Shown here in pieces: positions 36,691 to 46,514 of a stretch of 64,000 bases of DNA. The translations under genes were made by a program, and so were the position numbers. The notes under the pieces are model-generated. The model was not told the DNA's origin. It made no database searches and saw nothing but the letters and a program-made list of their open reading frames with translations. The stretch's first letter is position 1, and each line of letters opens with the position of its first letter. The stretch comes from Caldilineaceae bacterium (GTDB taxonomy: Bacteria; Chloroflexota; Anaerolineae; Caldilineales; Caldilineaceae), in NCBI GenBank assembly GCA_020846635.1, contig JADLDO010000028.1, positions 930,001 through 994,000 of the forward strand. Reading direction: 5' to 3'.

Positions 36691-36810
36691 GGCGACGCCG
36701 CCCAGGGCTACAGTGCAACGCCCCCTGAACGGGGCTAGTAGCCTGGTAAGCCCCGTTCAGGGGGCGTTGTTTACTAGCCGGATGGCTTTAGCCTCCGGCG
36801 GCCTCGCGAC
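36691..36810. repeat. Dispersed palindromic element, family A, copy 2
   Basis: Two inverted half-units. The core is a perfect 20-bp inverted repeat (36717-36736 and 36749-36768; 12-nt loop), and outside it a GGCTTTAGCC/CGGCGGCC-type hairpin unit (36770-36810). It sits between divergently transcribed genes. The rest of the 36596-37015 gap has no gene. Confidence 0.75.
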
Positions 36811-36890
36811 TTGCCACGACTCTGTAACCAAGCGGCGGTTAGAGCGTCGGACAATGGTCGTGATTCTGACAATCAAACAGACCGGCTCCT

Positions 36891-36899
36891 TGCTATACT
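36891..36899 (+). promoter_or_regulatory. Extended -10 promoter candidate for the 37016 lipoprotein
   Basis: TGCTATACT: a TGn extended -10 with TATACT (36894-36899) and no matching -35. It is 117 bp upstream of the lipoprotein gene. Confidence 0.45.
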
Positions 36900-37015
36900 C
36901 GGCACTACGGGTATTCTTGGGCCGGTATCTTTTCGGGGTGGAATGTATTTTGGGGCGATGCCATCCCCACTCTATTCAGTAGAGTCTTGTACCGGCTGCA
37001 AACAAGGGAGATCGT

Positions 37016-38101
37016 ATGCACAATTTGATCCAATGGCGGAGACAGGCTTTGATGCCCGGTGCTTGGGGGGTGGCACTGCTTGTGGCCTTATGCGTAGCTG
37101 GCTGTGGCCGGTTGCCCTTTGGCAATAAGCCCGATGCAGCCCCCGCCCAGGTATCCGCCAGTGCATCAAACCAGGGCAGCACCATGAACGCATCGCTCGC
37201 GCTCCAGCCAGCCAGCGGTTATGGCGGCCTCTATATCCAGGTCAATGGCAACAACTGGCCCCAAAATATGATGGTGCTGGTGACGCTGGAGGATGCACAG
37301 GGGCGCAGTGAAACGCTCGCCGCCAGCGACACCGATGCGGCGGGCAATCTGACCACGGGTTTCCTCTTTCCGATTGACGAACGCTGGCTTGCCTCCGATC
37401 TGCTCTCGGTCGTGACTGCTTCCGCCGATGGCAGCATTGAAGCCAAAGCGCAATTTACCGTTGTGCCTCCAGGCGCAGAAATCGCCGAGACCTCACCATC
37501 AGCGACGGATGCGGATGCTGTGGCATCAGCAGGCGCGGCAGAGAGTGGCGCCGCTGTGAGCGATCCAGCCGAGAGCGACCCGTCATTCGGGAACAAAGTG
37601 ATTTTGCCATTGGTAGCTTCCTCAGGCGTGGAAAGAAGCAGCAGCCGCGGCGGGCGTTCCTCATCATCCGGGGCTGTCACCCAAGTCGATGTTGAGATCG
37701 AACCAGGGGAGTCCAAAGCCATTGACTGCCGCAATGGGCAGGAATGGATTACCGTCGTGATCTTTAGCAGCGCAAATTTTGATGCTACATCCGTAGACGC
37801 AAGCAGCGTAGTCGTTGCCGGTGGCTCCGATCTAGGACTTTACGGGGATTTGGCAGAAAACAGCTTTGTCGCGCTCGCGCTGCCTCGCCCGGTGCAAGGT
37901 AATCTGCGCGCCAATCAATGGCAGTGGCACTTGGATGATGTCAATGGCGATGGCACGATCGACATGGTCATGGAGTTCCGCTTCGACTATACCGAACTCA
38001 CCTGCGATGCAGTTGTCGTTGCGGTGACAGGCCAAACCAAAGACGGCAAACGCTTTGAAGGCAGCAACCGCGTGGCTGCGCTTGCTTTGGCGCGCGGCTA
38101 G
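37016..38101 (+). CDS. Lipoprotein with Ig-like and calcium-loop-like segments
   Basis: 361 residues. Signal peptide with lipobox VAGC (Cys about residue 30). Residues 60-150 form an Ig/IPT-like domain (GGLYIQVNGNNWPQNMMVLV, AGNLTTGFLFP). A low-complexity Ala/Ser/Glu linker follows, then ILPLV and a Ser-rich stretch, and a C-terminal domain with DVNGDGTIDMVMEF, an EF-hand/dockerin-like calcium loop. Surface-anchored; function unknown. It is one bp upstream of the penicillin-binding protein frame, implying an operon with cell-wall synthesis. Confidence 0.75.
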   Translation: MHNLIQWRRQALMPGAWGVALLVALCVAGCGRLPFGNKPDAAPAQVSASASNQGSTMNASLALQPASGYGGLYIQVNGNNWPQNMMVLVTLEDAQGRSETLAASDTDAAGNLTTGFLFPIDERWLASDLLSVVTASADGSIEAKAQFTVVPPGAEIAETSPSATDADAVASAGAAESGAAVSDPAESDPSFGNKVILPLVASSGVERSSSRGGRSSSSGAVTQVDVEIEPGESKAIDCRNGQEWITVVIFSSANFDATSVDASSVVVAGGSDLGLYGDLAENSFVALALPRPVQGNLRANQWQWHLDDVNGDGTIDMVMEFRFDYTELTCDAVVVAVTGQTKDGKRFEGSNRVAALALARG

Positions 38102-38114
38102 TGTGAACAAGGCC

Positions 38115-40373
<2,259 letters not shown>

Positions 40374-40385
40374 CAACAGATCGTA

Positions 40386-40407
40386 CGGACACAATCCATT
40401 GTGTCCG
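40386..40407 (+). terminator. Hairpin after the penicillin-binding protein gene
   Basis: Arms CGGACACAAT and ATTGTGTCCG (40386-40395, 40398-40407) with a 2-nt gap, 12 bp past the stop. No T-run. Confidence 0.4.
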
Positions 40408-40473
40408 CTCTGCCCCTCTCCAGGTATCCTCAAACCCAGAAATGAACGCCGGTAGCGCGCCACAGCCGAAATA

Positions 40474-40482
40474 TGCTATAGT
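40474..40482 (+). promoter_or_regulatory. Extended -10 promoter for the deiodinase-like gene
   Basis: TGCTATAGT with TATAGT at 40477-40482; no clear -35. About 54 bp before the TTG start. Confidence 0.45.
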
Positions 40483-40535
40483 AGCGGACAAATTTCGGTT
40501 AAGTCCCACTTCTCAACTCTGATGAGGAGATTCCG

Positions 40536-41204
40536 TTGACAACCTCTCACTTTATCCCCTTAGCGCACTACCGCGAATATCCTGTCGAGGAAATGGAGCA
40601 GCGCGCAGCAGCGTTCTATGACGAGATCCGCCGCCGTCGCACTGTGCGCGAATTCTCCGACCGTCCCGTGTCGCGCGCCGTCATCGAAGATTGCTTGCGC
40701 GCCGCAGGCACAGCGCCCAACGGTGCCAACCAGCAGCCCTGGCACTTTGTCGCGGTGAGCGATCCAGAGATGAAGCACCGCATTCGTCTCGCCGCCGAAG
40801 CGGAAGAGCGCGAGTTCTACACACGCCGCGCGCCCGACGAGTGGAAAGAGGCTCTGGTTCCCTTTGGCACGAATGAGCACAAGCCCTATCTGGATATTGC
40901 CCCTTATCTCATCGCCATCTTTGCCCAACCGTATGCGCTAACGGCAGCGGGTGAGCGGATCAAGCACTACTACGTACCCGAATCGGTCGGCATCGCCACC
41001 GGCTTTCTGATCGCCGCTCTCCACCACGCCGGGCTTGCCACCTTGACCCACACTCCAAGCCCGATGGGTTTCCTCAACGAGCTGCTGCACCGTCCAGCGC
41101 ATGAGCGTCCCTTTCTGCTGCTGGTCGCCGGCTATCCCGCCGCAGATGCGAAGGTTCCTGACATCACCAAAAAGCCACTTGACGAGATTGCCACCTTTGT
41201 CTGA
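40536..41204 (+). CDS. Iodotyrosine deiodinase-like nitroreductase (halotyrosine dehalogenase)
   Basis: 222 residues, starting at TTG with GAGGAGA 5 nt upstream. FMN-binding nitroreductase fold: [14 protein letters not shown] at the N-terminus, [15 protein letters not shown], and [27 protein letters not shown]. The lid carries Glu91, Tyr95 and Lys116. Their spacing (4 and 21) equals that of human iodotyrosine deiodinase Glu157, Tyr161 and Lys182, which bind the amino acid part of halotyrosine. Expected reaction: FMN-dependent reductive dehalogenation. Ordinary nitroreductases lack this triad. The physiological substrate remains to be shown. Confidence 0.85.
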   Translation: MTTSHFIPLAHYREYPVEEMEQRAAAFYDEIRRRRTVREFSDRPVSRAVIEDCLRAAGTAPNGANQQPWHFVAVSDPEMKHRIRLAAEAEEREFYTRRAPDEWKEALVPFGTNEHKPYLDIAPYLIAIFAQPYALTAAGERIKHYYVPESVGIATGFLIAALHHAGLATLTHTPSPMGFLNELLHRPAHERPFLLLVAGYPAADAKVPDITKKPLDEIATFV

Positions 41205-41315
41205 TGGAGCTTTTCCCGTTTTTTCATGTGACGGCTACAATAGTGGCTAGGAGTCATTCTCAACCTGCCCACCATTGAATGATTTACCATCCCATTACCC
41301 TAGTACGGAGCCGAT

Positions 41316-42131
41316 ATGTATACTCTCGCCAACGATGCGTTGGAAGTGTCAATCCTTGATCCCGTGGCGGATCAGAGCCGCTTTGGTCCGCGCTACTGCA
41401 CCGGCGGTTATATCTTTCAAGTCGCTGATCAGAAGTTGGGCGACCTGCTTTCCGGGCCGACCTACCCCGATAACTTCAATTGGTTTGATGGGCAAGGCAT
41501 CCCCGATGCCTTCCACCTCAGCCCCCTGCGCGACCCCGCAGCAACCGACACCATTGGGATGATCTTGGGGATTGGCCTCTGCGACCTCAAGGCCAGAGAA
41601 GTCACGGAGTATTGCACATGGGAGGTGGCGCAGCAGGACAACAGCATCACCATGCGTACCGCGCACACCTATCAGAACTTTTCGGTCGAGCTGGAGCGTA
41701 CGGTGACATTGAGCGGGCGTACTGTGCGTTCCTTTACTCGCGTCTGGAATCATGGGCAAGCGACCGTCCCCATGCGCTGGTATCCCCATCCCTTCTACCC
41801 CCAACCAACGGGCGATGAACTCATCAAGCTCAACATCCCCATCGAGCCGATTGAGGACGAAGGCTATCGCCTGGGTGACAATGGCTTTATCACGCGGAAG
41901 GGTTGGCCGTGGGAAAAAGGCTACTATCTCTCGCTTAACCACACGCCCACGACCAATCTGGTCGTGCTGCAAAAACATCCAAAGGTGGGCCTCGTTGCCG
42001 GCACATGCAGCTATGCGCCCGACTACTTCCCCATCTGGGGCAACCCGCGCACCTTCTCCTGGGAACCCTACCTAGAGCACTCCATCGGCCACGGCCAAGA
42101 GTTCTCCTGGTGGATTGACTACGAGTTCTAG
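41316..42131 (+). CDS. Aldose-1-epimerase-like protein
   Basis: 271 residues. The all-beta pattern and motifs (PRYCTGGYIFQV, VWNHGQATVPMRWYPHPFYP, YAPDYFPIWGNPRTFSWEPYLEH) resemble galactose mutarotase-like proteins (DUF4380/aldose epimerase superfamily). A His (YPHPF) and a Glu (EPYLEH) would be the catalytic candidates, but I cannot align them with certainty. Cytosolic. CGGAG lies a short distance before the ATG. It is followed by a family B repeat element. Role: sugar anomer interconversion or related sugar binding. Confidence 0.65.
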   Translation: MYTLANDALEVSILDPVADQSRFGPRYCTGGYIFQVADQKLGDLLSGPTYPDNFNWFDGQGIPDAFHLSPLRDPAATDTIGMILGIGLCDLKAREVTEYCTWEVAQQDNSITMRTAHTYQNFSVELERTVTLSGRTVRSFTRVWNHGQATVPMRWYPHPFYPQPTGDELIKLNIPIEPIEDEGYRLGDNGFITRKGWPWEKGYYLSLNHTPTTNLVVLQKHPKVGLVAGTCSYAPDYFPIWGNPRTFSWEPYLEHSIGHGQEFSWWIDYEF

Positions 42132-42140
42132 TTGTCCTAC

Positions 42141-42184
42141 CCCTTCCCGGAAGCGGGGAGCCCTCTGGGCTGCTTCCGGGAGGG
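42141..42184. repeat. Dispersed palindromic element, family B, copy 1
   Basis: Arms CCCTTCCCGGAAGC and GCTTCCGGGAGGG around a loop GGGGAGCCCTCTGGGCT. It lies directly after the aldose-epimerase-like gene and may also serve as its terminator and that of the convergent GNAT gene. A second intact copy is at 62424-62469. Confidence 0.7.
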
Positions 42185-42186
42185 TT

Positions 42187-42672
42187 TCATGGTGAATCAC
42201 CTGTGACGCCCCCTCTAGGCAACGCATAACGAAACACTAGCAGATCACGCACTTGGATTCCATTCTCAAAGCGGGGCTTGCGGTAATACCAAAAATAATC
42301 GTGGCGAATGTGATCCATGCGAAAGCCGCACCGCTGATAGAAAGCAATGTTGCCAATGCTGGCATTGCTCGTACCCACGGTCAACGCCGAACTTCCGCGC
42401 CGTTCCGCTTCGACAACAAGCCAGCCTACGAAGTATTTGCCCAGCCCCTCCCCCTGACGCTCTGGCGCGATTCCCAACTCCAACAGCTCATTGGGTTCGC
42501 TTTGCCAGCGCACCGTCGCCGCGCCCACCCACTCCCCATCCACCTCCAGCCCATAGACCGTATCACTGAGATGGCTCAGGCTCCAGCGCAATGCCCCCTC
42601 CGAAGGCTCCGCCAGCAGCAGGAGGGGGATGACGCTTTCGATTTCGTTGGGCTGCAAGGCACGAATTTTCAT
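42187..42672 (-). CDS. GNAT family N-acetyltransferase
   Basis: 161 residues from the ATG at 42672; a GTG at 42696 would start 5 bp after the preceding stop. GNAT core: WVGAATVRW, LLELGIAPERQGEGLGKYFV (acetyl-CoA P-loop QGxGxGK), and the final NIAFYQRCGFRMDHIR. The acceptor is unknown. It is just downstream (29 bp) of the hydroxypyruvate isomerase gene on the same strand and probably cotranscribed. Confidence 0.88.
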   Translation of the reverse strand: MKIRALQPNEIESVIPLLLLAEPSEGALRWSLSHLSDTVYGLEVDGEWVGAATVRWQSEPNELLELGIAPERQGEGLGKYFVGWLVVEAERRGSSALTVGTSNASIGNIAFYQRCGFRMDHIRHDYFWYYRKPRFENGIQVRDLLVFRYALPRGGVTGDSP

Positions 42673-42700
42673 AGATAGGCACACAAGGGTAGGCACACAA

Positions 42701-43513
42701 CTAAACCGTCAGCACAGAAGGTGATGCCGTACGGCGTGCCTCCCTGGGCAGCCACGCCAGCGTCTCCTCAAGCGCTCCAGGCACTCGATATTCCAAGCCC
42801 ACATAGCCTTGATACCCCGCTTCGTCCAACGCCGCCAGGACATTACGGAAGTGGATCTCGCCGGTTCCTGGATGGTGGCGGGCAGGGGCATCTGCAATCT
42901 GGACATGGCTGATCAGCGCCATCTCTAAATGGCGGATCGTATGGATCAGGTTGCCTTCCATGCGCTGCATATGGTAAATGTCATACTGGCAGCGCACATG
43001 GGGAGAGTCGATGCGCTGCACAATTTCCATCATATGCGCCAGCTTTGTGAGCAGGAAGTCGGGGGTGTCATAGACGTTGAGCGCCTCGACACATGCCACC
43101 ACGCCCGCCCGCTCCAAATGGGGCAGCATGGCTGTCAAGTTCTCGACCGCGCAATCAATCTGCTCATCTCGCGCCAGTGCCGGCAGCCGGTTGCCTGCCA
43201 CGGCATGGATGCGCGGGCAGTGCAGCCGCTCGGCGAAGGCAATCGCCTCAAGCATGGCCCCGCGCCACCACTCCTTGTGCGCCGGGCTGCTCAGCAACCC
43301 GCGATCGCCGCGGCTCGCGTCTCCCGCGTTCATATTGAACAAGACTACGTCCACCCCAGCCGCCTCTTTAGCAGCAACCACATCATCGAGCGAAACATCG
43401 TCGGGCCAGAAAAACTCCACCGCGCCAAAGCCCAAATCCGCCGCGCGCTGGAACCTCTCCAAGAAGGGCACATCTGTCAGGGTCATGGACAAATTAATAT
43501 CAAAGCGTAGCAT
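42701..43513 (-). CDS. hyi: Hydroxypyruvate isomerase family TIM-barrel protein
   Basis: 270 residues. Hydroxypyruvate isomerase pattern: N-terminal FDINLSMTLTDVPFLERF, VLFNMNAGDASRGDRGL, EALNVYDTPDFLL (metal Glu), CQYDIYHMQ (metal Asp/His), HVQIADAPARHHPGTGEI and YVGLEYRVPG (Glu). It interconverts hydroxypyruvate and tartronate semialdehyde or a related sugar; family members also act as epimerases, so the substrate is tentative. Cytosolic. It is upstream of the GNAT gene. Confidence 0.85.
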   Translation of the reverse strand: MLRFDINLSMTLTDVPFLERFQRAADLGFGAVEFFWPDDVSLDDVVAAKEAAGVDVVLFNMNAGDASRGDRGLLSSPAHKEWWRGAMLEAIAFAERLHCPRIHAVAGNRLPALARDEQIDCAVENLTAMLPHLERAGVVACVEALNVYDTPDFLLTKLAHMMEIVQRIDSPHVRCQYDIYHMQRMEGNLIHTIRHLEMALISHVQIADAPARHHPGTGEIHFRNVLAALDEAGYQGYVGLEYRVPGALEETLAWLPREARRTASPSVLTV

Positions 43514-43650
43514 GGGTCGCGTGGTCTCCTCTTTCTAAGAAACTGTTTGAAGATAAAGTTTACCATGCTTTATCTCGCTTCTCTGCGTCTCATCCTCTCT
43601 GGGCGAGAAAATTTCTGAATCTCTCCCCCCTAACCTAAAGAAGAAGCTCG

Positions 43651-43679
43651 TTGCACGCCGCACTTGTCGGTGATATGAT
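43651..43679 (+). promoter_or_regulatory. Sigma-70 promoter candidate upstream of the methyltransferase-CopZ pair
   Basis: TTGCAC (43651-43656), 17-bp spacer, TATGAT (43674-43679). It is about 220 bp before the methyltransferase gene, giving an unusually long leader in which I found no convincing gene. Confidence 0.5.
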
Positions 43680-43901
43680 CGGCCTGTCGACTGAAAGCTA
43701 GGCAATTGTAGAGCCGCCCCGTTTGTCACGCTGCCCTGAAAAAAGCCCATACATATTCCGTGAAGAGCCATCGAGACTCCTGTGGGGCCCATATGTTGAT
43801 TGGCTGTAGGCACTTGCCTAATCCTGTTGGGCAGTGGCCCTGGTGATGACGCCTACGGAAGTGGTGAATGGTATGATGTCGAAGTAGCAAGGAAGCGATA
43901 A

Positions 43902-44525
43902 ATGATTGCTAGATTGGTCGCCGGAAAGTATCGCAGGCCCACTGGATTCTTGGGCCGGCTGGTTGGCAACTTCATGGCCCGAGGGAATGAGCCTGAAGCG
44001 CGCTGGACAGTCTCTCTGCTCAATATTCAACCCGACCAGCACATTTTGGAAATCGGTTTTGGGCCTGGCGTGGCGATCCAGTACGCCGCCCAGAAAGCTG
44101 TCCACGGTCTCGTGGCTGGAGTTGACTACTCCGAAACGATGGTGCAAGTCGCCCGCAAACGCAACGCGGACGGGATTCGAGCCGGTCACATAGAGCTCAA
44201 ACACGGGGAGGTTTCGTCCCTCTCCTATCCCGACGCGTCCTTTGACTCAGCGTTTACAATCCACTGTCTCTATTTCTGGGCGAAGCCGGTCGATGGCTTA
44301 CGGGAATTACGAAGGGTCTTGAAGCCGGGAGGCCTGTTGGCAGTCACGATCATGCCGAAAGATAAATGGCCGAAGGAACGAACGCCGCCGCCTGATTTAT
44401 TTACGCTCTATAGCGATGATGAAGTCGCCCAGTTGCTTTCAGAGGCTGGCCTTCATGAGGTGCGCGTAGAACTGTATCCCCGACCAGATGAGTTTCCAGG
44501 AGCGTGTGTGCTGGGGGTCAAATGA
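43902..44525 (+). CDS. Class I SAM-dependent methyltransferase
   Basis: 207 residues with motif I ILEIGFGPGVAIQYAAQ (about residues 49-65), VDYSETMVQVARKR, DSAFTIHCLYFW, and ELRRVLKPGGLLAVTIMP. AGGAAGCG precedes the ATG. It has no Cys pattern of arsenite methyltransferases and no ring-substrate domain, so the substrate is unknown. Its stop overlaps the start of the CopZ-like gene (ATGA), so the two are translationally coupled and probably cooperate. Confidence 0.85.
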   Translation: MIARLVAGKYRRPTGFLGRLVGNFMARGNEPEARWTVSLLNIQPDQHILEIGFGPGVAIQYAAQKAVHGLVAGVDYSETMVQVARKRNADGIRAGHIELKHGEVSSLSYPDASFDSAFTIHCLYFWAKPVDGLRELRRVLKPGGLLAVTIMPKDKWPKERTPPPDLFTLYSDDEVAQLLSEAGLHEVRVELYPRPDEFPGACVLGVK

Positions 44526-44968
44526 TGCTGCCAAACACCGTAACAGCAAAGACCTGTCCCCAATGTGGTCACAAAGGGCGCGCTGTAGACACGCAAGTAG
44601 TCAAGGCCATGCTGCGGGGGAGCCTGCACGCGATCCGGCCCGCCAGCTATCACTTCTGCCAGACCGAACAGTGTCCCGTGGTCTATTTCGCTGAGGATGG
44701 GCAACAGTTTTTTGTCGAAGACGAGTTGCGCGAGAGGGTCTATCAAAAGCATACACAGGAGGAAGATGTCTTGATCTGCTACTGCTTTCGCCATACGCCT
44801 GGTTCGATTCGCGATGAATGGCGGCAAACGGGTCAAAGCAGCGTGATCGAGACGATCACAGCCGGGACACAAGCGGGCGCGTGCGCCTGTGATATTCGTA
44901 ACCCACAAGCTACCTGCTGTCTCGGCAATGTGCGGCAGTTTGTACAGCAGATGCAGCGCGAGCCGTAG
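44522..44968 (+). CDS. CopZ/BFD-like [2Fe-2S] and zinc-binding protein
   Basis: 148 residues from the ATG at 44522 that overlaps the previous stop. The N-terminal domain has CPQCGHKG and FCQTEQCPVVYF, the CopZ zinc-binding type. The C-terminal domain has a BFD-like Cys set: CYCF, CACDIRNPQATCC. This combination is known from Archaeoglobus CopZ, a copper chaperone with a [2Fe-2S] cluster. The C-terminal HMA domain of that protein is missing, and no copper ATPase is nearby, so a copper role is uncertain. Cytosolic. Confidence 0.75.
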   Translation: MMLPNTVTAKTCPQCGHKGRAVDTQVVKAMLRGSLHAIRPASYHFCQTEQCPVVYFAEDGQQFFVEDELRERVYQKHTQEEDVLICYCFRHTPGSIRDEWRQTGQSSVIETITAGTQAGACACDIRNPQATCCLGNVRQFVQQMQREP

Positions 44969-45043
44969 CTATATACCTGGCTAAATTCTACGCGGCCCGC
45001 AAGCCTGCCCCGACTCAGGATACATCTCAATTCGCCGCGCTGG

Positions 45044-45072
45044 TTGAAGCATCAGGCGCTTTCGCCTATAAT
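45044..45072 (+). promoter_or_regulatory. Sigma-70 promoter of the orphan sugar-binding protein
   Basis: TTGAAG (45044-45049), 17-bp spacer, TATAAT (45067-45072). Leader about 50 nt to the ATG at 45127. It implies transcription separate from the preceding pair. Confidence 0.7.
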
Positions 45073-45126
45073 GGGGATGGAACCCAATAGACCTCTCTTG
45101 AGGTAGACAACAGATGGAGAAGAGCC

Positions 45127-46164
45127 ATGACACGCGTACTCGCTGTGCCTTGTATGCTGCTGATGGTGCTCATGTTGCTCGCCGGCTGTGTAGCTCCTGT
45201 GATCTCCAGCACACCCCTCGCGCAGGATGCCTCAGCCCTTGCCGAAGCGACGGCTCCCACCACCCCGCAAGCTCCTTTGCGGATTGGCTATTCCATGCCC
45301 GCGGCAACCAATGGCTATTTGGCGCGCGCCATCTATTGGGCAGAGAAGGGCATGGCGGATTGGAAAGCCAGGGACCCTGGCCTCGAATTTCTCTTTCTAA
45401 CGGCTGATAATGTCAGAAAGCAGACGAGCGATATTGAGGAACTGATCCAGCAGGATATTGATGCCCTGATCGTCTTTCCCTTTGATGCTTCCGTGACAAC
45501 GGCTGTAAAGAAGGCCTATGACGAGGGCATATACGTCATTGTCATGGATCGGGGCACGTCGCTCCCCGTCTACGATGTCTATCTTTCCAATGACGATGTG
45601 GGCTATGCGCGCACCGGCATGGAATATGTCGCCGAGCGACTGGATTATGCGGGCAACGTGGTCATCATCGAGGGGATTCCGACGCCCCTCAACACAGTGC
45701 GCGTGAACACAATCCGCGCCGTTGCCAACAAGTACCCAAAGATCACCATTCTTGATTCTCAACCTGGCGACTGGACCATGCAAAAGGCGCAGATGGTCAT
45801 GGAACAGTATTTGCAGAAATATGACCAGATCGACGCTGTATACACAGCCGACGATGATATGATGTTGGGCGCGTTGCAGGCCTACAAGGAATCGGGTCGC
45901 AGCGACATCAAGCTCTTCATGGGTGGCGGCGGCGACAAGCGCGTCGTCAAGACCATTATGGAAGGCAGCGACCCGCTGATTACCGCCGATGTCACCTACC
46001 CCCCCGACCAATGTGCCACTGTCGTCTCGTTGGCAGTCATGGGGGCGCGTGGTCAGGCGTTGGAAGGCTTCTATCAGAAGAAATTGCCTGTGCGTATCAT
46101 CCTGACCGCTGAGATGATCACAGCGGACAACGCCGCAGCTTACTACTTCCCCGAAGAACCCTAA
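45127..46164 (+). CDS. Periplasmic-type sugar-binding lipoprotein (RbsB/XylF-like), orphan
   Basis: 345 residues. Lipobox LLAGC (Cys21). The body has the Peripla_BP_4 layout: IGYSMPAATNGYLARAI, LIQQDIDALIVFPFD, VIVMDRGT, NVVIIEG, DAVYTADDDMMLGALQA and LITADVTYPPDQ. It would bind a monosaccharide or related ligand. No permease or ATPase gene is next to it; both neighbours are transcribed independently. It may feed a distant importer or a sensor. A hairpin with a T-run follows at 46275. Confidence 0.88.
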   Translation: MTRVLAVPCMLLMVLMLLAGCVAPVISSTPLAQDASALAEATAPTTPQAPLRIGYSMPAATNGYLARAIYWAEKGMADWKARDPGLEFLFLTADNVRKQTSDIEELIQQDIDALIVFPFDASVTTAVKKAYDEGIYVIVMDRGTSLPVYDVYLSNDDVGYARTGMEYVAERLDYAGNVVIIEGIPTPLNTVRVNTIRAVANKYPKITILDSQPGDWTMQKAQMVMEQYLQKYDQIDAVYTADDDMMLGALQAYKESGRSDIKLFMGGGGDKRVVKTIMEGSDPLITADVTYPPDQCATVVSLAVMGARGQALEGFYQKKLPVRIILTAEMITADNAAAYYFPEEP

Positions 46165-46274
46165 AAGGGGGCTGCGCCACCCCGATCACGCACTGAACTT
46201 GACAATGCTGCTTTCGGAGAAATAGGTAAAGGGCGGATGGATTGCATTGATAGATTGCATTGGATGACCAGAAC

Positions 46275-46311
46275 AAAAAGCGGAGCCACTCTATCAGTGG
46301 CCCCGCTTTTT
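46275..46311 (+). terminator. Rho-independent terminator
   Basis: Self-complementary arms AAAAAGCGGAGCCACT and AGTGGCCCCGCTTTTT (one mismatch, loop CTATC). Ends the sugar-binding protein transcript. The following 200 bp up to the next gene hold nothing I recognise. Confidence 0.8.
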
Positions 46312-46514
46312 CTATCTTCGCATCTACCGGCTTCTTCTATCCTTCCAGCTTGCGCGCGGTGTCTGATCCATGAGATTGTGCGTCAAGCCCCATTGTAATG
46401 CCCGATGTAATGTTCGAGATACCCCCTACGGTTGCCTCCCCCTCATAACGGCGCGCTTTCCCAACCTGACCGCGCCTTCGTGCAGCGTTCCTATATAGAG
46501 AATGGACAGTTCAG

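Noticed and set aside
43902..44525. Arsenite methyltransferase assignment
   Set aside because: The conserved Cys residues of ArsM are missing.
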